Below are positions 1 to 12,207 of a stretch of DNA of 64,000 nt, one piece after another. Under the pieces are notes generated by a model, which saw nothing but the letters and a program-made list of their open reading frames with translations, did not search any database and was not told the origin of the DNA. A program made the position numbers and the translations under genes. Each line of letters opens with the position of its first letter. The first letter of the stretch is position 1. Origin of the DNA: Camarhynchus parvulus (taxonomy: Eukaryota > Chordata > Aves > Passeriformes > Thraupidae); assembly GCF_901933205.1 (NCBI RefSeq), contig NC_044590.1:6401501-6465500 (forward strand), given 5' to 3'.

Positions 1-636
1 TTACAATCTCAGCTCTCACAAGCACTTCCTGCAGGGTGACAGCACAGAGCTGCTTCTCCTCTGCCTCTCACCTGGGCTGTAGAATCTCAGGGACTGTTGC
101 TTCCTCAGAGCCCAGTGCCAGGAGCATCTCTTTTGGTCAATCCAGTCTGAACATGCTCTGCTGCTTGGAAAGCTTTAAAAAGGCCAGGTAGCTGGCGGGG
201 GAAAGGTTTTCCTAAAGCAAAACATCTCTGAAGCCTTCATCCATCCAGCTCCATCACCTGCCAGCCTCTCAAGGGACACACAAGCTGGGAACACTCTGGA
301 AGGGATCAGCCCATTCTGCTGCTGCAGCCCGGCTGACACTGCAGAGCACTGTGGAGATGGCACTGAGCAACTGTTGAAGGATTTCTCCAGCAAATCGTGC
401 TTTGCAGACCCACTGGGAACCTTGCTGTATCTCAGTCATGACACAGGCTGGCCCATCTCAGATATTCATCAAAGGAGACCTCCAGCTCCTGAGCATCCTG
501 CCTGGAGTTACTGGAGTTCTCCTTGAAGAGGAGCAGCAGCTCTGCAGGTGCTGCTCTTGTGCTGTACTCACAGCACTCTGCAGCCTATGGCAGAGCTCAC
601 CTCTGCTCACCCAGCACCTTCTTAGAAGCACAGAAT
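1..636. other. Left-edge non-coding sequence
   Basis: No exon, RNA gene or repeat family is recognisable here. Short open frames lack codon bias and similarity to known families. In mammals the gene beyond RGS19 on this side is OPRL1, head-to-head with RGS19, so this could be OPRL1 5' intron. No opioid-receptor-like coding sequence is visible. Confidence 0.5.
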
Positions 637-1130
637 CAGAACGAAACAGAATTGTTTGGGTTGGAAAAGCCCCCTAAGATCATCGAGTCCAACCATTACC
701 CCATGGCCACCACTAAACCATGTCACCAAGTGCCACATCCACAGAGCTTTCAAATCCCTTCAGGGATGGTGACTCCACCACTGCCCTGGGCAGCTTGTCC
801 AATGCTGGACAACCTTTTCTGGTAGAAATTTTCCCTTATATCCAACCTAAACCTCCCATGGTGCAACTTGAGGCTATTTTCTCTTGTCCAGTTACTTGTC
901 CCCTGGGAGAAGAGATCAATCCTCATCTGGCTACAACCTCCTTTCAGGCAGCTATAGAGAGTGAGAAGGCCCCTCCCCAGCTCCATTCCTTTCTGTGGAC
1001 ACCTCCAGCACCTCAATGTCATTCTTGTCAACCAAACACCGGTTTTGAGGTGTGACCTCAGTAGTTCCCAGCACAGGAAAGGCAGTCGCTGTCCTGGTCC
1101 TGCTGGCCAGGTCTGAGCCTATTTAGCAAC
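637..1130 (-). mobile_element. CR1 LINE fragment, 5'-truncated
   Basis: The plus strand reads the reverse complement of an avian CR1 3' end: a 'gtttgggttggaaaagcc' type start, then 'gagtccaaccattacccc', 'gggatggtgactccacca', 'ctgggcagcttgtccaatg', 'gcaacttgaggctatttt' and 'tacaacctcctttcaggca'. More distant matches ('ccagcacctcaatgtcatt', 'gtcctgctggcca') carry it to about 1130 with internal deletions. The element therefore lies on the minus strand with its 3' end near 637. It is old, diverged and without coding capacity. Confidence 0.85.
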
Positions 1131-1384
1131 AAAAGAATTAGCAGAAAATTAGGGGAAACATCGATGGAGTACCCAGCTCTTGTACACGATGTGTCCGTCG
1201 GGTACCCGAGGAACCAGAGGCAGCTCCCGGGGATGGTTCGCGGCTGCCCCGCGCTCCTGGGGCGCTGCAGTGGGTCCGCTCCCCGCTCCGCACAGGCTCC
1301 TTCTCCCGGGCACCGGCGGGGGCAGGGAGCCGCCAGAGCCCCGCCGAGCCGCCGGGAACCCCCGCCCCACCGAGCCACGGGGAC

Positions 1385-1745
1385 CCCCGAGCCGCCGGGG
1401 ATGCCCGAACCGCCGCGGATGCCCGAACCGCCGGGACCTGCCGGGCTCCCGGGCCCCCAGAACCGCCGGGACCTGCCGGGCTCCCGGGGATGCCCGAACC
1501 GCCGGGACCTGCCGGGCTCCCGGGCCCCCAGAACCGCCGGGACCTGCCGGGCTCCCGGGGATGCCCGAACCGCCGGGACCTGCCGGGCTGCCGGAGATGC
1601 CCGAACCGCCGGGACCTGCCGGGCTCCCGGGGATGCCCGAACCGCCGGGACCTGCCGGGCTGCCGGGCCCCCAGAACCGCCGGGACCTGCCGGGCTGCTG
1701 GGGTGCCCGAACCGCCGGGACCTGCCGGGCTCCCGGGCCCCCCGA
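1385..1745. repeat. GC-rich minisatellite, ~36-bp unit, about nine copies
   Basis: The block 'gccgggacctgccgggct' recurs nine times between about 1428 and 1742, each followed by one of two linkers ('cccggggatgcccgaacc' or 'cccgggcccccagaacc'), giving a unit of about 36 bp. Degenerate partial copies precede it from about 1385. Because 36 is a multiple of three and the unit has no stop codon, several frames on both strands stay open and give Pro/Gly/Arg-rich translations. These are a repeat artefact, not evidence for a protein. The array sits inside a CpG-rich stretch (about 1190-1960). Confidence 0.9.
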
Positions 1746-2235
1746 GCCGGCGCTCCCGGCGGAGTCGGGCGGCACCTGCGGGCAGGTCCCGCTACTGCAG
1801 CGGCAGCCGCGGGAACGGCCCCGGGGCAGCGGCACGGGCAGCTCCGGGCAGCGCCTCCGCCCCCGGCTGCCACGGTTCGGCACCGACACGGCTCGACCGA
1901 GGATGCCGCTCTCTGCGCCGGTGCCTCTGGGTGCGGCAGGATGCTGCCAGTCCTTCAGGGAGCTCTCCAGGCTGGCGCGGGGGGAGAGCAGCTTTCCAGC
2001 CCCCAGCAGTGTTCCTGGCTATCGATGGCAGCGTTTCCGATTGCTGGAAAAGGTGCGAGGCCGAGCTGCTGCACCCTGGGCAGCCAGGGGTGAGAGTCTG
2101 GCTGTTCAGCGCCAGCCCCATGGTGCAGGGGGTTTGGAAGCTCCAAGCGTTTCCACACTTTTTTAAGAAAAACGGTGATTTCTTATCATCATCTGAAAGG
2201 ACAGACTGGATGGAGAATCATAGGAAATCACAAGC

Positions 2236-2395
2236 CCAAATCATAGAATCCTGGAATGGCATGGATTGGAAGAGACCTTAAAGATCATCTCATCCCAGCC
2301 TCCTGCCATGGGCAGGGACACCTTCCAGTAAAGCAGGTTGCTCCAAGCCCCATCCAACGTGGCCTTGAACACTTCCAGGGATGGGGCAAATGTTC
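2236..2395 (-). mobile_element. CR1 LINE 3' fragment
   Basis: The plus strand carries the classic avian CR1 tail in reverse complement: 'tcatagaatcctggaatgg', 'gaagagaccttaaagatca', 'ctgccatgggcagggacac', 'ccccatccaacgtggcctt', 'gaacacttccagggatggg'. The 3' end of the element is at about 2236; the 5' side is truncated after about 160 bp. Confidence 0.93.
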
Positions 2396-3234
2396 GTGGA
2401 AATCTCTAAAAATCTCAAACACACACTACAAAGCAGTTCCTGAAGATGGGGGAGCCTTTATGGGCATTTGTGAGCTTCCAGTTAAATGAATTGCTAAAGA
2501 AAATCGTGAGGGCTGGTGGCCCGGTCACACAGCAGGAGGGAGCAGCCTGGCAGTCACAACTCCACACTGGAGCTGCTCCCAAGATTTGCACAAGTTGCAG
2601 GCAGAGGAAGGACCCTGCTTTGTCTGCAGAGGTCCTGGGGCAGGTGCCCCCTGGGTGAGAGCTGTGGAGATCCCACTGAGAGCTGGATGGGTGAAAAGAG
2701 GAAAACTCAGAGTGTTGGACAGGGCAGGTTGAAAATGTGGGAGGCACTTTGGGTCTGTCTGATCCTCCAGTGCAGAGGCAGAGGGATCAGCTCAGAGACG
2801 CTGCTCGTATGGGTGGGGCTCAGGGTGGAGTTTTCACTGCAGGAGTCACATTTGGGGCCTAATTTAAACACATCCCCCACGTCGCCGAGCGCACCTCTCG
2901 AGGATTGAAATAGATGGCGGTTTGATCATTGTCTCTCCCAGGGAAATGGTTTTTAATGAGGTTTTAAATAATAAAGTGAGATAATTTCCCTGGCTGGCAA
3001 GATCATGAAATTTTTATGCCTCCTTTCTCTCCCAAAGTTTTATCACCCTTTATTTTTAGTGATGTATAATCCCCACTTTTGAGGGGAAAAAAGAAAAGCA
3101 GAGAAACCACTGACACAGGGAAAGCCACTCCTGGGCAGGGAGCCTTACGTGGGAAGCAGTCTGGGGGAAGCTTCACAGAGAGCCCTTCCTCATCCCCTGG
3201 GGTTGGGAGAACACCCCAGAGGGGCAGAGGGCAT

Positions 3235-3620
3235 GCCCAGGGTTGGTGCAGGGTGCCAGTATTGGGTGCACGATGCTGGTGCTGGGTGTAAGTTTGGGGT
3301 GCAGGGTGTGAGTTCTGGGAGCCAGCGCTGAGTATGTGATTCTGATGCAAGGGGTAGCACAGGCTGCATGCTGCTGGTATTGGGAGACACTGCAGGGTAC
3401 GTGATGCTGGTGCTGGGTGCCAATAGTGTGTGCATGGTGCTGGTACTGTAAGAGCACTCGGTGCTGGCGCTGGTTATCAATAGTGGGAGCACAGTGCTTG
3501 TCCTGTGTGCCCATATTTGACACCGGGTGCCGGTGCAGGGTGCTGGTCCTGGGTACCAGTGCTGGTTCTGTGATGCTGGTGCCGGGCACAGCAGTGCGTG
3601 CCCGGTGCTGGGGGCAGGAG
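3235..3620. repeat. Degenerate G-rich tandem array
   Basis: Loose repeats of 'gatgctggtgctgggtgcca' and 'ggtgcagggtgctggtcctg' recur about every 20-30 bp for nearly 400 bp, immediately upstream of the RGS19 CpG island. Copies are strongly diverged. No coding function is indicated; the Cys/Trp-rich and Thr/His-rich open frames across it are artefacts of the repeat. Confidence 0.65.
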
Positions 3621-4930
3621 GCCGGGGCGGTGGGTGGCGCGGGTGGGTGTCAGTGTGTGAGTGTGCGTGTGTGTGCCGTGAGGAAGTGCCAGGGCTGCAA
3701 TCGCTTTCGGAAGTGGCCGGCGGGGCCGGGCCGGAGCCTGCGCAGTGCCGCCGCCGCCGCTCGGCTCCCGCTGCCGCTCCCTCTCCCTCCGGTGCCCAGC
3801 CCGGCGGCAGCGCAGCGGCGGCGGCCGGGGGGCGGCGGCGGCGGCGCGGATGCCCGGCCCGTGAGTACCCCGAGTACCCCGCGCTCCGGCCGGGGGCTGC
3901 CGCGGCTGGGGGGGACGCGCTCCCCTCGCCCCCTCCCTCGCCCGCTGCCCAGCCCAGCCCCGCTCCCCCGGCGGACCCCGCTTTGCCCACCCCGCTCTCC
4001 CTCCCCCAGCCCCTCCGCACGCTCCCCCTGCATGGACCCCTGCCCCGAGCATCCTCCCTCCTGCACCGCTCCCCCCACACGCGCCGAGCCCCGCGGAGGA
4101 TGGAGAGCCCTGCCCGTGCCTGTCTGTCTGTCTGTCCGTGCGTCCGTGTGTCCGGCTGCCGCCTGTCACCGGCCCCGTGTGCGAGCGCTGGGGCGGGGGG
4201 ATGCTCCGTGGGGACCGGGCGGCGGGGCGGGGGGACCCCGAGCACCGAGCAGGGAGGGGGAACTCCCCGCCGCATCCCCCCAGGGGAGGGCAGGGCTCCT
4301 GCCAGGAGGAGGAGGAGGAGGATGGAGAGGGGGAAGCAGGGGGGCACCCTCCAGCCGCAGGGCCGGCTGCGCCGGGGTTTGCCCAGCCCGGGGCGGGGGT
4401 TGCAGGGAGGTTCTCCCCCCGGAGGCCTCCCCGGCTCTCCTGCACCCACAGGTGGGTGCCGGGGCGGTGCCGGAGCATCCCCGCTGCGGCTCGGCCGGGC
4501 AGAGCTCGCTGCCCGTGCCGCTCCCCGGGCACCGTGCGGAGGGTGCCGAGCCTCGCCCGGGCCATGGGCAGCGCTCAGCCGGGCTCGGGCAGCGCCGGCG
4601 CTCGGGGAGGTTGCCTGAGGTCAGCTGCGGTGCCCGCGGGGTTCTCCAGCAGCGGCACGGCCGAGGGCTGGCTGAGGGACCTGCCTCGGGGGTGTCGAGG
4701 ACGCGGCTGTCCCCAGAAGGGCCGTGACATGCGACTGTCGCCCGACACGAGCCCATCACGTGCGCGGCCTCGCGGGATGCCGCCGCTTGGCGCTGGGCTC
4801 GGTGGCCAAGGGATGGAGAGGGACAGCGCGGCCGCCGCGCCCCGTGCGGGTCACCGAGCGTCCCCCGGCACCCAGAGGCTCCCCGGGAAGCTCCCTCTCC
4901 CCGCTGCTTCCATGAGGCTGCTCTGGCGCG
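3620..4930 (+). promoter_or_regulatory. RGS19: RGS19 CpG-island promoter
   Basis: This is a very GC- and CpG-rich stretch with no TATA box. ETS-type sites lie near its left part: 'aggaagtgcc' at 3681-3690 and 'cggaagtgg' at 3708-3716. A strong donor (cggccc|gtgagt) at 3860/3861 gives a likely first exon. The mammalian RGS19 promoter is bidirectional with OPRL1; an island of this size is compatible with that, but no divergent transcript can be shown from sequence alone. Confidence 0.7.
3700..3860 (+). other. RGS19: RGS19 probable non-coding exon 1
   Basis: The 3' boundary is supported by a consensus donor, gtgagt at 3861-3866. The 5' boundary (transcription start) is a guess within the CpG island. 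No reading frame here links to the downstream RGS19 frame, so it is taken as untranslated. Confidence 0.5.
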
Positions 4931-7900
4931 GATCCACGGCCTTATTTAAGAAACTAAACGTGTGAAGCGAGTGGGAGGGATTCCCCTGCTGCGAGGGGAG
5001 TTCGTTCCCCTCTGGATGCGTCTCCAGCCCCGTCAGTGGAGATGCTCATCCCGTGTCACGCTGGGTGAGCGGAGCTGTGGCATTTGCTGGCCTGGTGCTC
5101 GGCGTTTTCTTTGGGAAAACGGGTCACCCCAGTGGGCACATACTTCAGAGTATCTCCCAGGGGAGAGCGCCACATCAGACTTCCCTACAAGGATTTTAGC
5201 TGCTCCGCGTCAGCCCTTCCCCACAAATGACTCAAGCCACTGATCAAAATACAGTCATGTTCTTCAGCAATTAAACAACCTCCACCTCACAGGATTGTAG
5301 TGGAGAAGCAGGAGTTTAGTGACACGAATATATCTCAATCAGGGTGCAGGCACCCGTTTTGATATTATTATTTAAGAAAAGAAGGAACTGAAGGCAGATA
5401 AATAATTCAAATGAAACCCAGAAAGGGTAAGGGAGAAAAATACCTTGGCTGGGTTGTTGGTTCTGAGTCTGCCCAAGGTGCTGGAGCAGCCCATCTCCTG
5501 AGGTGAATCCTCTCCCATCTTGGCTGAGCTTTGGTTCTAGTCTTTCTTTGCTTTTAGGCTGGACCTGGGTTTCAGCTGGGCTGATGTGAAGTGAGTGGGT
5601 GAGCTCAGTGCTCTGAGCTCTTCCCTGTGAGCAACAGGTCAGGAGGAGCAAAGCAGCCACTGTGTCACTCCTCAACCTCTGCAGAGCATGAGTTTGAGCT
5701 GCTGAGGCTTTTCCTCTTTTTTTTCCCCCCGAATTTTTATCCTCTGGATAAAAATAATTTTGGAAAGCTCAGGAGGAGGTAAGAGCCACTCTGCTTTTCC
5801 CCCCAGCTCCTCCTGCTCCTCGGATCAGTTCATGCAGCAACCCCTGGCCATGCCTGAGCACCTCAAAAAAGAACAGGCAGGGCACAGCAAGGCCAGCAGG
5901 CATTCCCCCTGCCATGCCACACTCTCAGGGCTCAGCAGTGGGCTCTTGCCTGAATAACAGCAGGTTCTGAGTGAGCTGGTGCCCAGGGCCTTCACCCGAG
6001 ACTTCCTATTGCTCAGTTCCTTATTCATCTGCACATCCCTCTCTGCATTTCTATTACAGAAGCTCTTCAGAGAGGGGGGGATCTAAATCCAGCTGGTTTT
6101 ATACTTTATTTCATAGTTGTCACTTATTCTGGGGAGAAGGAAAGATTCTGGACCTTATCAGTGATTTTTTACATCCCCCCATGTGTTACAACCTGGGTTT
6201 CACCTGTGGGGGGGACAGGACAGGGAAGTGTCCGACATCTTCCGTGGTGTGAGAGGGGAAGGAGCTGAACTCACAGGGACTCCAAACACCCTGTCACAGA
6301 GGGGAAGCAGCTCTGTGGTGCCATCACTGCCCCAGCTCTGGTGGCTCAGGGAATGGGCATCCAGCCCCAGACATCTCCCTATTCACTGCCCATCCTGCAC
6401 CACTCGAGCCTCCTCCAGCTCATTCCCATCACTGCTAGGCTCAGCCAGCCCTTTTCCTTTCCCAGCTGCCACTCTATGGGTTACCCTATGCAGCACAGGG
6501 AGGGTGACGTGCAGAAAATCCTGAATCCTCACTGCCCTGGCCATCCAAAGGGTGTGATGGTAACTCTGGTAACACCACTGGCCAGCTCTCCCCTCTGCTC
6601 CCATGGGTTTCAGGACATCCAAAACTTCTCACAGGGATCAAACATCTTAAATCCAGCTGTGCATGCTCTGCAGGAGCTGTTGGCTGTGCTGGTTCACAAG
6701 CCCTGGGGTGAGTTCCCTGCGCAGCTGCCCAGCCTTCCTCAGGACCTGGGGACACAGGAGCTGGTGGCTTTGGGGTAAAACTAGTGAAGGCAGAATCCTG
6801 GCTCCATCCAGATCCCAAGCACCGTGTAAAACAAGGCAGCAACCCCAGAGTTTTGATCAACCTTTCACCCTTCTGCGAAAGCACTCCCTGGGAGCATGGA
6901 GAATTATTTTATTTCTGTTATTTTTGGCTGGAAATCCACTGGGTTCCTTCTTCAGAGTGGACCAGTAACAGAAACCTCCTGCCTATGATTTTTCTCCTGC
7001 CCAGACACTGTGCAGGGCAGGGAGGGTGATGCCTCAGCCCATCCCATCATCTCCTCTGGGTCCATGGGACCTCAGTCATTCTGGGTGAGTGCACCAGGAG
7101 AGGCAGGGAGTGCTCTGCCACTCACCCATCCTGCAAAACCTCCTGCCCTTGGCCATTTCGTGAGAGCAACATTTAACCAGCAGAAGGGTGGAGCAGCAAT
7201 GAAAACAACAACAAAGTTCTTAGGGGTTCAGCTTCACCATTCATCTTAGACATGGAAAAGAAGGGGGTTTCCTGACAGCAGGAAAATGTGTGGTTGAGTT
7301 TTCGAGCAAGCTGCCCTTCCAGTTCTCCGAGCACTCGGAACCAGCCTCGGTTGACCTTTTGAGGGCTCTCTGCTCCAGCTGTGGAGACACGCTGGGCTTG
7401 GGGGCCCAGGTTTGCCACACTCCACTCTCGCTTGTCAGCACTTGCCCGCTCTGGAGGCAGAAATGCTGCAAAGCCTCCAGGGGGACAGCGGGATGGGCAC
7501 GGAGAGCGGGGCTTGTGGCATTCCTGTGCATGGCTCCGTGCAGGGGACAGGCTCTGGGTTCCCTGGCACTGGGAGCACTGCTGGTTCAGCCCAAAGGGGG
7601 TCAGCAAAAGGGTTTGGGGCAAGGGTTTGGGTTTTCCAGCTGCTCCCCCTCCTGCAGGTTTAACCCAAGCAGGGCTGCAGCTTCCTCGACAGAAGGCGAA
7701 TGCCCAAGCAGCGCTCCAGGGCAAAGGGCAGGAGAAGAACAAACAGGTACATATTGGCATTAGTGGGCAGAAAGCTTCAAGGTAGACTGGAAAAAACCCA
7801 ATAAAAACCAAGGGAAGATGCTGCCTGAGAGCCTGATGTGAGTTTCACCAGGAGGAGAGAGCTGGCAAAGCAGATTTGGGGCTGCGGAAATGTACTGCCA

Positions 7901-9993
7901 TGACAGCAACTCGTGTGCTCTGATGGGACCTGGACCCTGCAGCATCCTGGGGGTTCAGCAAAGGGCATCACCATGGCCTGTAAATCAGGGTCTCACTGAG
8001 ATGCCCTGCAAGGCCCACTCCCACCAGCTGAGCCCAGAATGCCTGCAATGGGCACCCACCATGGCCAGGGTCCTGCACCCTGGCTGTGCCTGCCCTGTCT
8101 GGCAGCAGGGGGATGAGCAGCTGCACTGCCAGACAGTGTCCCAGGGCATGGGGCCACGCAGGGTGACAGTGCTTCCTTCCTCCCCACACTGCCAGCTCCT
8201 CCCTGGGGTGATGGAGCTGAACCCAGCCATCAATCTTCCCCGTAGGTTGGAGTTTAAATCACCAGGGCAGCTGGATTCAGAGGACAAATTGCTCACCCTG
8301 ATCCCTTCTGGTGGCTGGGGCAGGGCAGAGCCTCCCTGCTGCCCTGGCACCATGACCACACCACAGGGGTCACTGGTGACCCTTGGGATTCTCCAGAACT
8401 TGGGCAGGGCATTGGGTCAGCAGATCCCCCTTTCCCTGGGTGTTTGCCTGCAGGATGAGTCCTGGGGGGCTCATTCCTCAGTCCCTCAGTGTTTTAGTGC
8501 AGGACTGAAGTCTGATGTAGGAGGAAGTTTTGCTGGTACGTGACAGCCCAGCTCTGAAAGCTGTAGTCCAGGGACCTGATGCTGGGGACATGTCCCAGCC
8601 CTGGTACATGTCCCCACCTGCACAAAGTGACATCTGCCTGAAGCCAGGCCTCCAAAGGCATCTGTCAGGCCTAGCAGTGTGCAGGCAGCAGTACCTACAG
8701 CTGAATAAACCATGGTGGGCAAATGCCCCTGGGCGCAGCGTTTGGGGCGTGTTCCCAGCTGTCCCCAGCTGCTGGTGTGGCCCTGGCCTGGCTGGTCCCA
8801 CTGCTGGTTGAGCCAGGCTCTGCCCTGCCCTGACCACATCAATGCCATGTGGGGCCATGCTTTGGGCAGGAAGTGTGGCTGGAGAGCAGGGCCAGACCTG
8901 TCCTCAGTGTGGTCACACTCAGCTCCTGCCCATGCCAGCACAGGCTCCCAAACCTCCTCCTGCACCTCCTGGTGCCTCCCAGGGCTCTGCATGCAGCCAT
9001 GGGGTTTGGGCTTGTGCTGGGGCTGGGGGAAGAATCATCCCTCAGGTGTGCTGGGAGCTCTCAGAGCTGTGCTGAGCCAGCCCTTTGATCCAGCATTGCC
9101 CTGTGATGCAGTGTTCTTCCTTTTCATCCCAGTCCTGCCTTGGTTCTCTGTCTGGTTCCTCATTTCCTTGAAGGATGCCACTCTTCATCCCTCAAATGAC
9201 CACTGTCCTGTGGTCCCAGGGGCCTGGCAGCTTGCTCTGAACAAGGAGCACCTCACCACCCGCCCAGCTCTGCTCTTACCCTGGCCATGCCAGTGCCTTA
9301 TCCCCCTCCCTTTCCTCTGATCTTCCCTCCCATCAACCAGCAGGCTTCTCCATCCGTTTAGTCCCTGCTGGGTATTGATCACTGATGTGTCTCCTCCTCT
9401 CCCATGGATCATTACTGAGGGCAGAACAGGCCCCTGCCCTAACACCACAACACCTCTGGTAGTAGAAACATGATTGTCAGGGCTTGCCTTACTAAATCCC
9501 CCAGCTGATTGGCATGGGGCTATTTTTGTGCTATAAAATAATTGACTCTGTTTCAGTGTTTCAGGGTCAGGGGGTGGGTGCTGGCAGCACTGTGCCCATC
9601 CTGCTGCCCAGCAGCTGTGGTGCCAGGACAGAGCCATGGGTCTGTTCTCCTCTTCCCAGCAGGTGCTGGATGGGTTCATGTGGTCCTTTTGGGAGGGCTT
9701 TTGGTGGGATTTAGCGTGGAGGATGCTAAAGCAGAAATACACAGGGAGCAGAGGAGGTGGCTGGTCTGGAGAAGGACCCTGGTGTCATCCTCATCCTGGC
9801 AGGAGAGGGGCTGTCAGCTCTTGTGGTGTTAAGGACTGGGGAGGTGTTCAGACACACTGAAGCATCTCACAGTTCCCACCAGCAGGATTTGCCTTTCCAG
9901 CCTCTGGGAACGGCAGAGGAATCACTGCAGGGCAGAGGATCTCCCCAGAGGTGCCCGCTGGCCACCGCTGCCTCAGCGGGCACATCTGTGGTG

Positions 9994-10032
9994 TTATCAG
10001 TGCCGTGGGCTCCTTATCAGTGCCGTGGGCTC
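9994..10032. repeat. Two-copy 20-bp tandem repeat
   Basis: 'ttatcagtgccgtgggctc' occurs at 9994-10012 and again, identical, at 10014-10032. Each copy contains a GATA-type core (ttatca). Confidence 0.9.
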
Positions 10033-10194
10033 TCAGGGCAGCGAGGACACGGCAGGGTGCAGCCACATGGGCACAACCACGCCTTCATCCCAGCAGAGCC
10101 CACCCAGCCCCTCTGTGCCGGTAGGATTGGGCTCAGCCCAGCCCCATCCCGCAGAGCCAGGGGGCTCAAGCCCTCAACCTCTTTAATCTTTTTC

Positions 10195-10275
10195 TAAAAG
10201 ATTGCAAAGGGGCGGGGGGCGGGCGGGGGGGATTGAAAACCGAGTCTAAAAATAACTCCTAAAACTTCCTGTGCT
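10195..10275. promoter_or_regulatory. Candidate intronic element: GC box/G4, MEF2 and ETS motifs
   Basis: A run 'ggggcggggggcgggcgg' near 10209-10230 forms both Sp1-type GC boxes and a G-quadruplex-compatible tract. It is followed by a perfect MEF2 consensus, ctaaaaataa (10246-10255), and an ETS core, acttcctg (about 10264-10271). The grouping within 80 bp of an RGS19 intron is seen directly; enhancer or alternative-promoter activity is inference. Confidence 0.35.
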
Positions 10276-12207
10276 GCTGGCAGGTGGCTGGGACAGGCTG
10301 CGGGGGCGGGAGGCAGCTGTGGGGCTCGGGGCCGTGCCTCGGCTGTAGCGTGGGGTAACCCCGGCAGGGGGGTCCCGGGGGGTGCCAGCCCCCTGCCACC
10401 CACCCCAGCTGCCTGCTGGGCTGCCTCGCCTCTGGTTGCGCTCCGTGGCTGGTTCCAGCCAAATTTGGCAGAGATCAGAGGTGCTGGGACCTCCTGGGAG
10501 AATGCCAGGGAGGGGGTGGGGAAGCTGCAGGCTGTGCTGAGCCCTTATTAGACACTGGAGGATCCAGCAGCACGCCAGGGCTGCCAGGCTCTCCTTGCGC
10601 TGATCCAGCGGGGCTGGTCTAGCAGGTGATGGGTGTTTGCAGCTCCTCCCAGGCATGGAGAGGGCTCCGATCCCGCACTGCTCCTGGCTGAGGCATCGCT
10701 GAGCTGTGTCAGGGACTTGGACAGGGATGGTGTCTCCATGCCACTGGGGGTTTGTTCATTGTCCCCACCCAAGTGATCCTTGTGGGGTTCTGTGATGAGC
10801 AGCAAAGCTGCTGTCCCGGTTTTGACCCATAAAATACGAAGGGAAGGTCCTTCCTGGGCGGAGAGTGACAAGAGGTGGCCAGAGAATGGAAATACTCTCG
10901 GTGCCTGTGAGCTGGGGGTGCCGGAGGCTGTGAGAGCGTGGCTGCATCCTGACAGCCCCAGCTCTCCCCTTGCCTTGTAGCAGCGAAGGGAATCCTGGAA
11001 AACCATCTGGGGAGTAAATGAGGTTCAGGTGCCCAGAGAAGCGGCGCCAGGGGATGACGGCAGAGGAAGGAGCTGCCCAGGCCGGTGGTGGCTTTTGGGT
11101 GACGTGACGGGAAGGTTTCCATCCCGATGGAGTGGCTGGGGACAGCGGCAGCACAACCGCGTGGGGTTTGGGTGCCGGGTGTGCGGGCTCGGGAGGAGGG
11201 GAGGTGATAACTCGTGTCCGGGGAAGGCGGCGCTGGGATGAGCCGATAACAGGCACATGGCGCTGCCCCAGGGGAGCGGCGGTGGCTGCCAGCATCCCTC
11301 CTCCCTCGTTCTCCCCTTCTGCCCTTTTTCACCTGCGGCGAGACCGTGCCACTGAGGGGCAGCCGCCAGCAGAGACCACAAGCGGTGTTGGTCGCTCATG
11401 GGCTGGAGCCTCCTCTGCCCACAGCAGTGCTGAGGGTGAATTTAATCAAGAAAACGGAGGTTGGCGGCTGATTCCTCTCTCTCTCTCTTCTGTTTCTATT
11501 TTTCCTGAAGAGGAAAAAAATCAAACAACTTTGTGAGTCACCCTTGGCCGAGGGAGCAGGGCTGCGCTCTGTGCATCAGGCTGGCACATCCCACCTCGCA
11601 CGGACGGGGATGCTGCCGGGGGGCACCGCCGGCGGCTCTGACTCAGCCCACCCTCCGCACAGCCCCTTCCCGCACTGGTGTCTGTGCCCTGCGGGCAGTG
11701 CTGGGAGCCCGGGCACATCGGAAGCACAGCGTGGCAGAAAGCACTGTCGCTTTGAAGTGGCCTCGGCTGGTCACCGAGGACCTCGGTGCAGCCTGGGGAC
11801 ACATCCTGCCTGTCACCCTCGGCAGAGCCGCTTCCTCGGCCGCGGGGTTGTTGCAGCACCATCGTGCCCGGGTTGTTTCCGAGGAGCTGCCATCAGTGCC
11901 AGTCCTGGCTGGGGAGCCCCATCTTGGTAGCCCTCGTGCTTGCATGGATCCAGCCCTCCTGGAGGCAGGAGGCTGACCTGGCTCAGCCCCTGGTGGCACC
12001 CGCTGTGCCCCTCCATGGGGCAGCCGGCCCCGTGATGGAGCAGCAAGGAGAGCGTCTGGGCCAGGCTGGGGCTTTCCCAAAAAAGGCCTGAACTCTTCGG
12101 TTGAGTTTGCCACTTCCCTTACCACTCCCTTTCCTGTGAGAGGATGTGTTCAGCCGCTTTTCTTTTCTCTTTCTCTCTTCTTTTCTCCCCCACCTCCCTG
12201 CCCGCAG

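Larger units (their letters stand above)
3861..12207 (+). other. RGS19: RGS19 intron 1 (~8.3 kb)
   Basis: Long leader intron. I see no coding exons in it. It holds the rest of the CpG island, a short 20-bp duplication near 10.0 kb, and a motif cluster at 10.2 kb. Open frames within it lack splice-site support and family similarity. Confidence 0.5.

Noticed and set aside
1058..2281. Long overlapping open frames (250-330 aa) on both strands
   Set aside because: All lie across the 36-bp GC minisatellite and its CpG-rich flanks. They are Pro/Gly/Arg low complexity, open in several frames at once, and without splice or family support.
3190..4965. Several 200-430 aa frames around 3.2-4.9 kb
   Set aside because: They come from the degenerate G-rich array and the CpG island, where stop codons are rare. 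No domain is recognisable.
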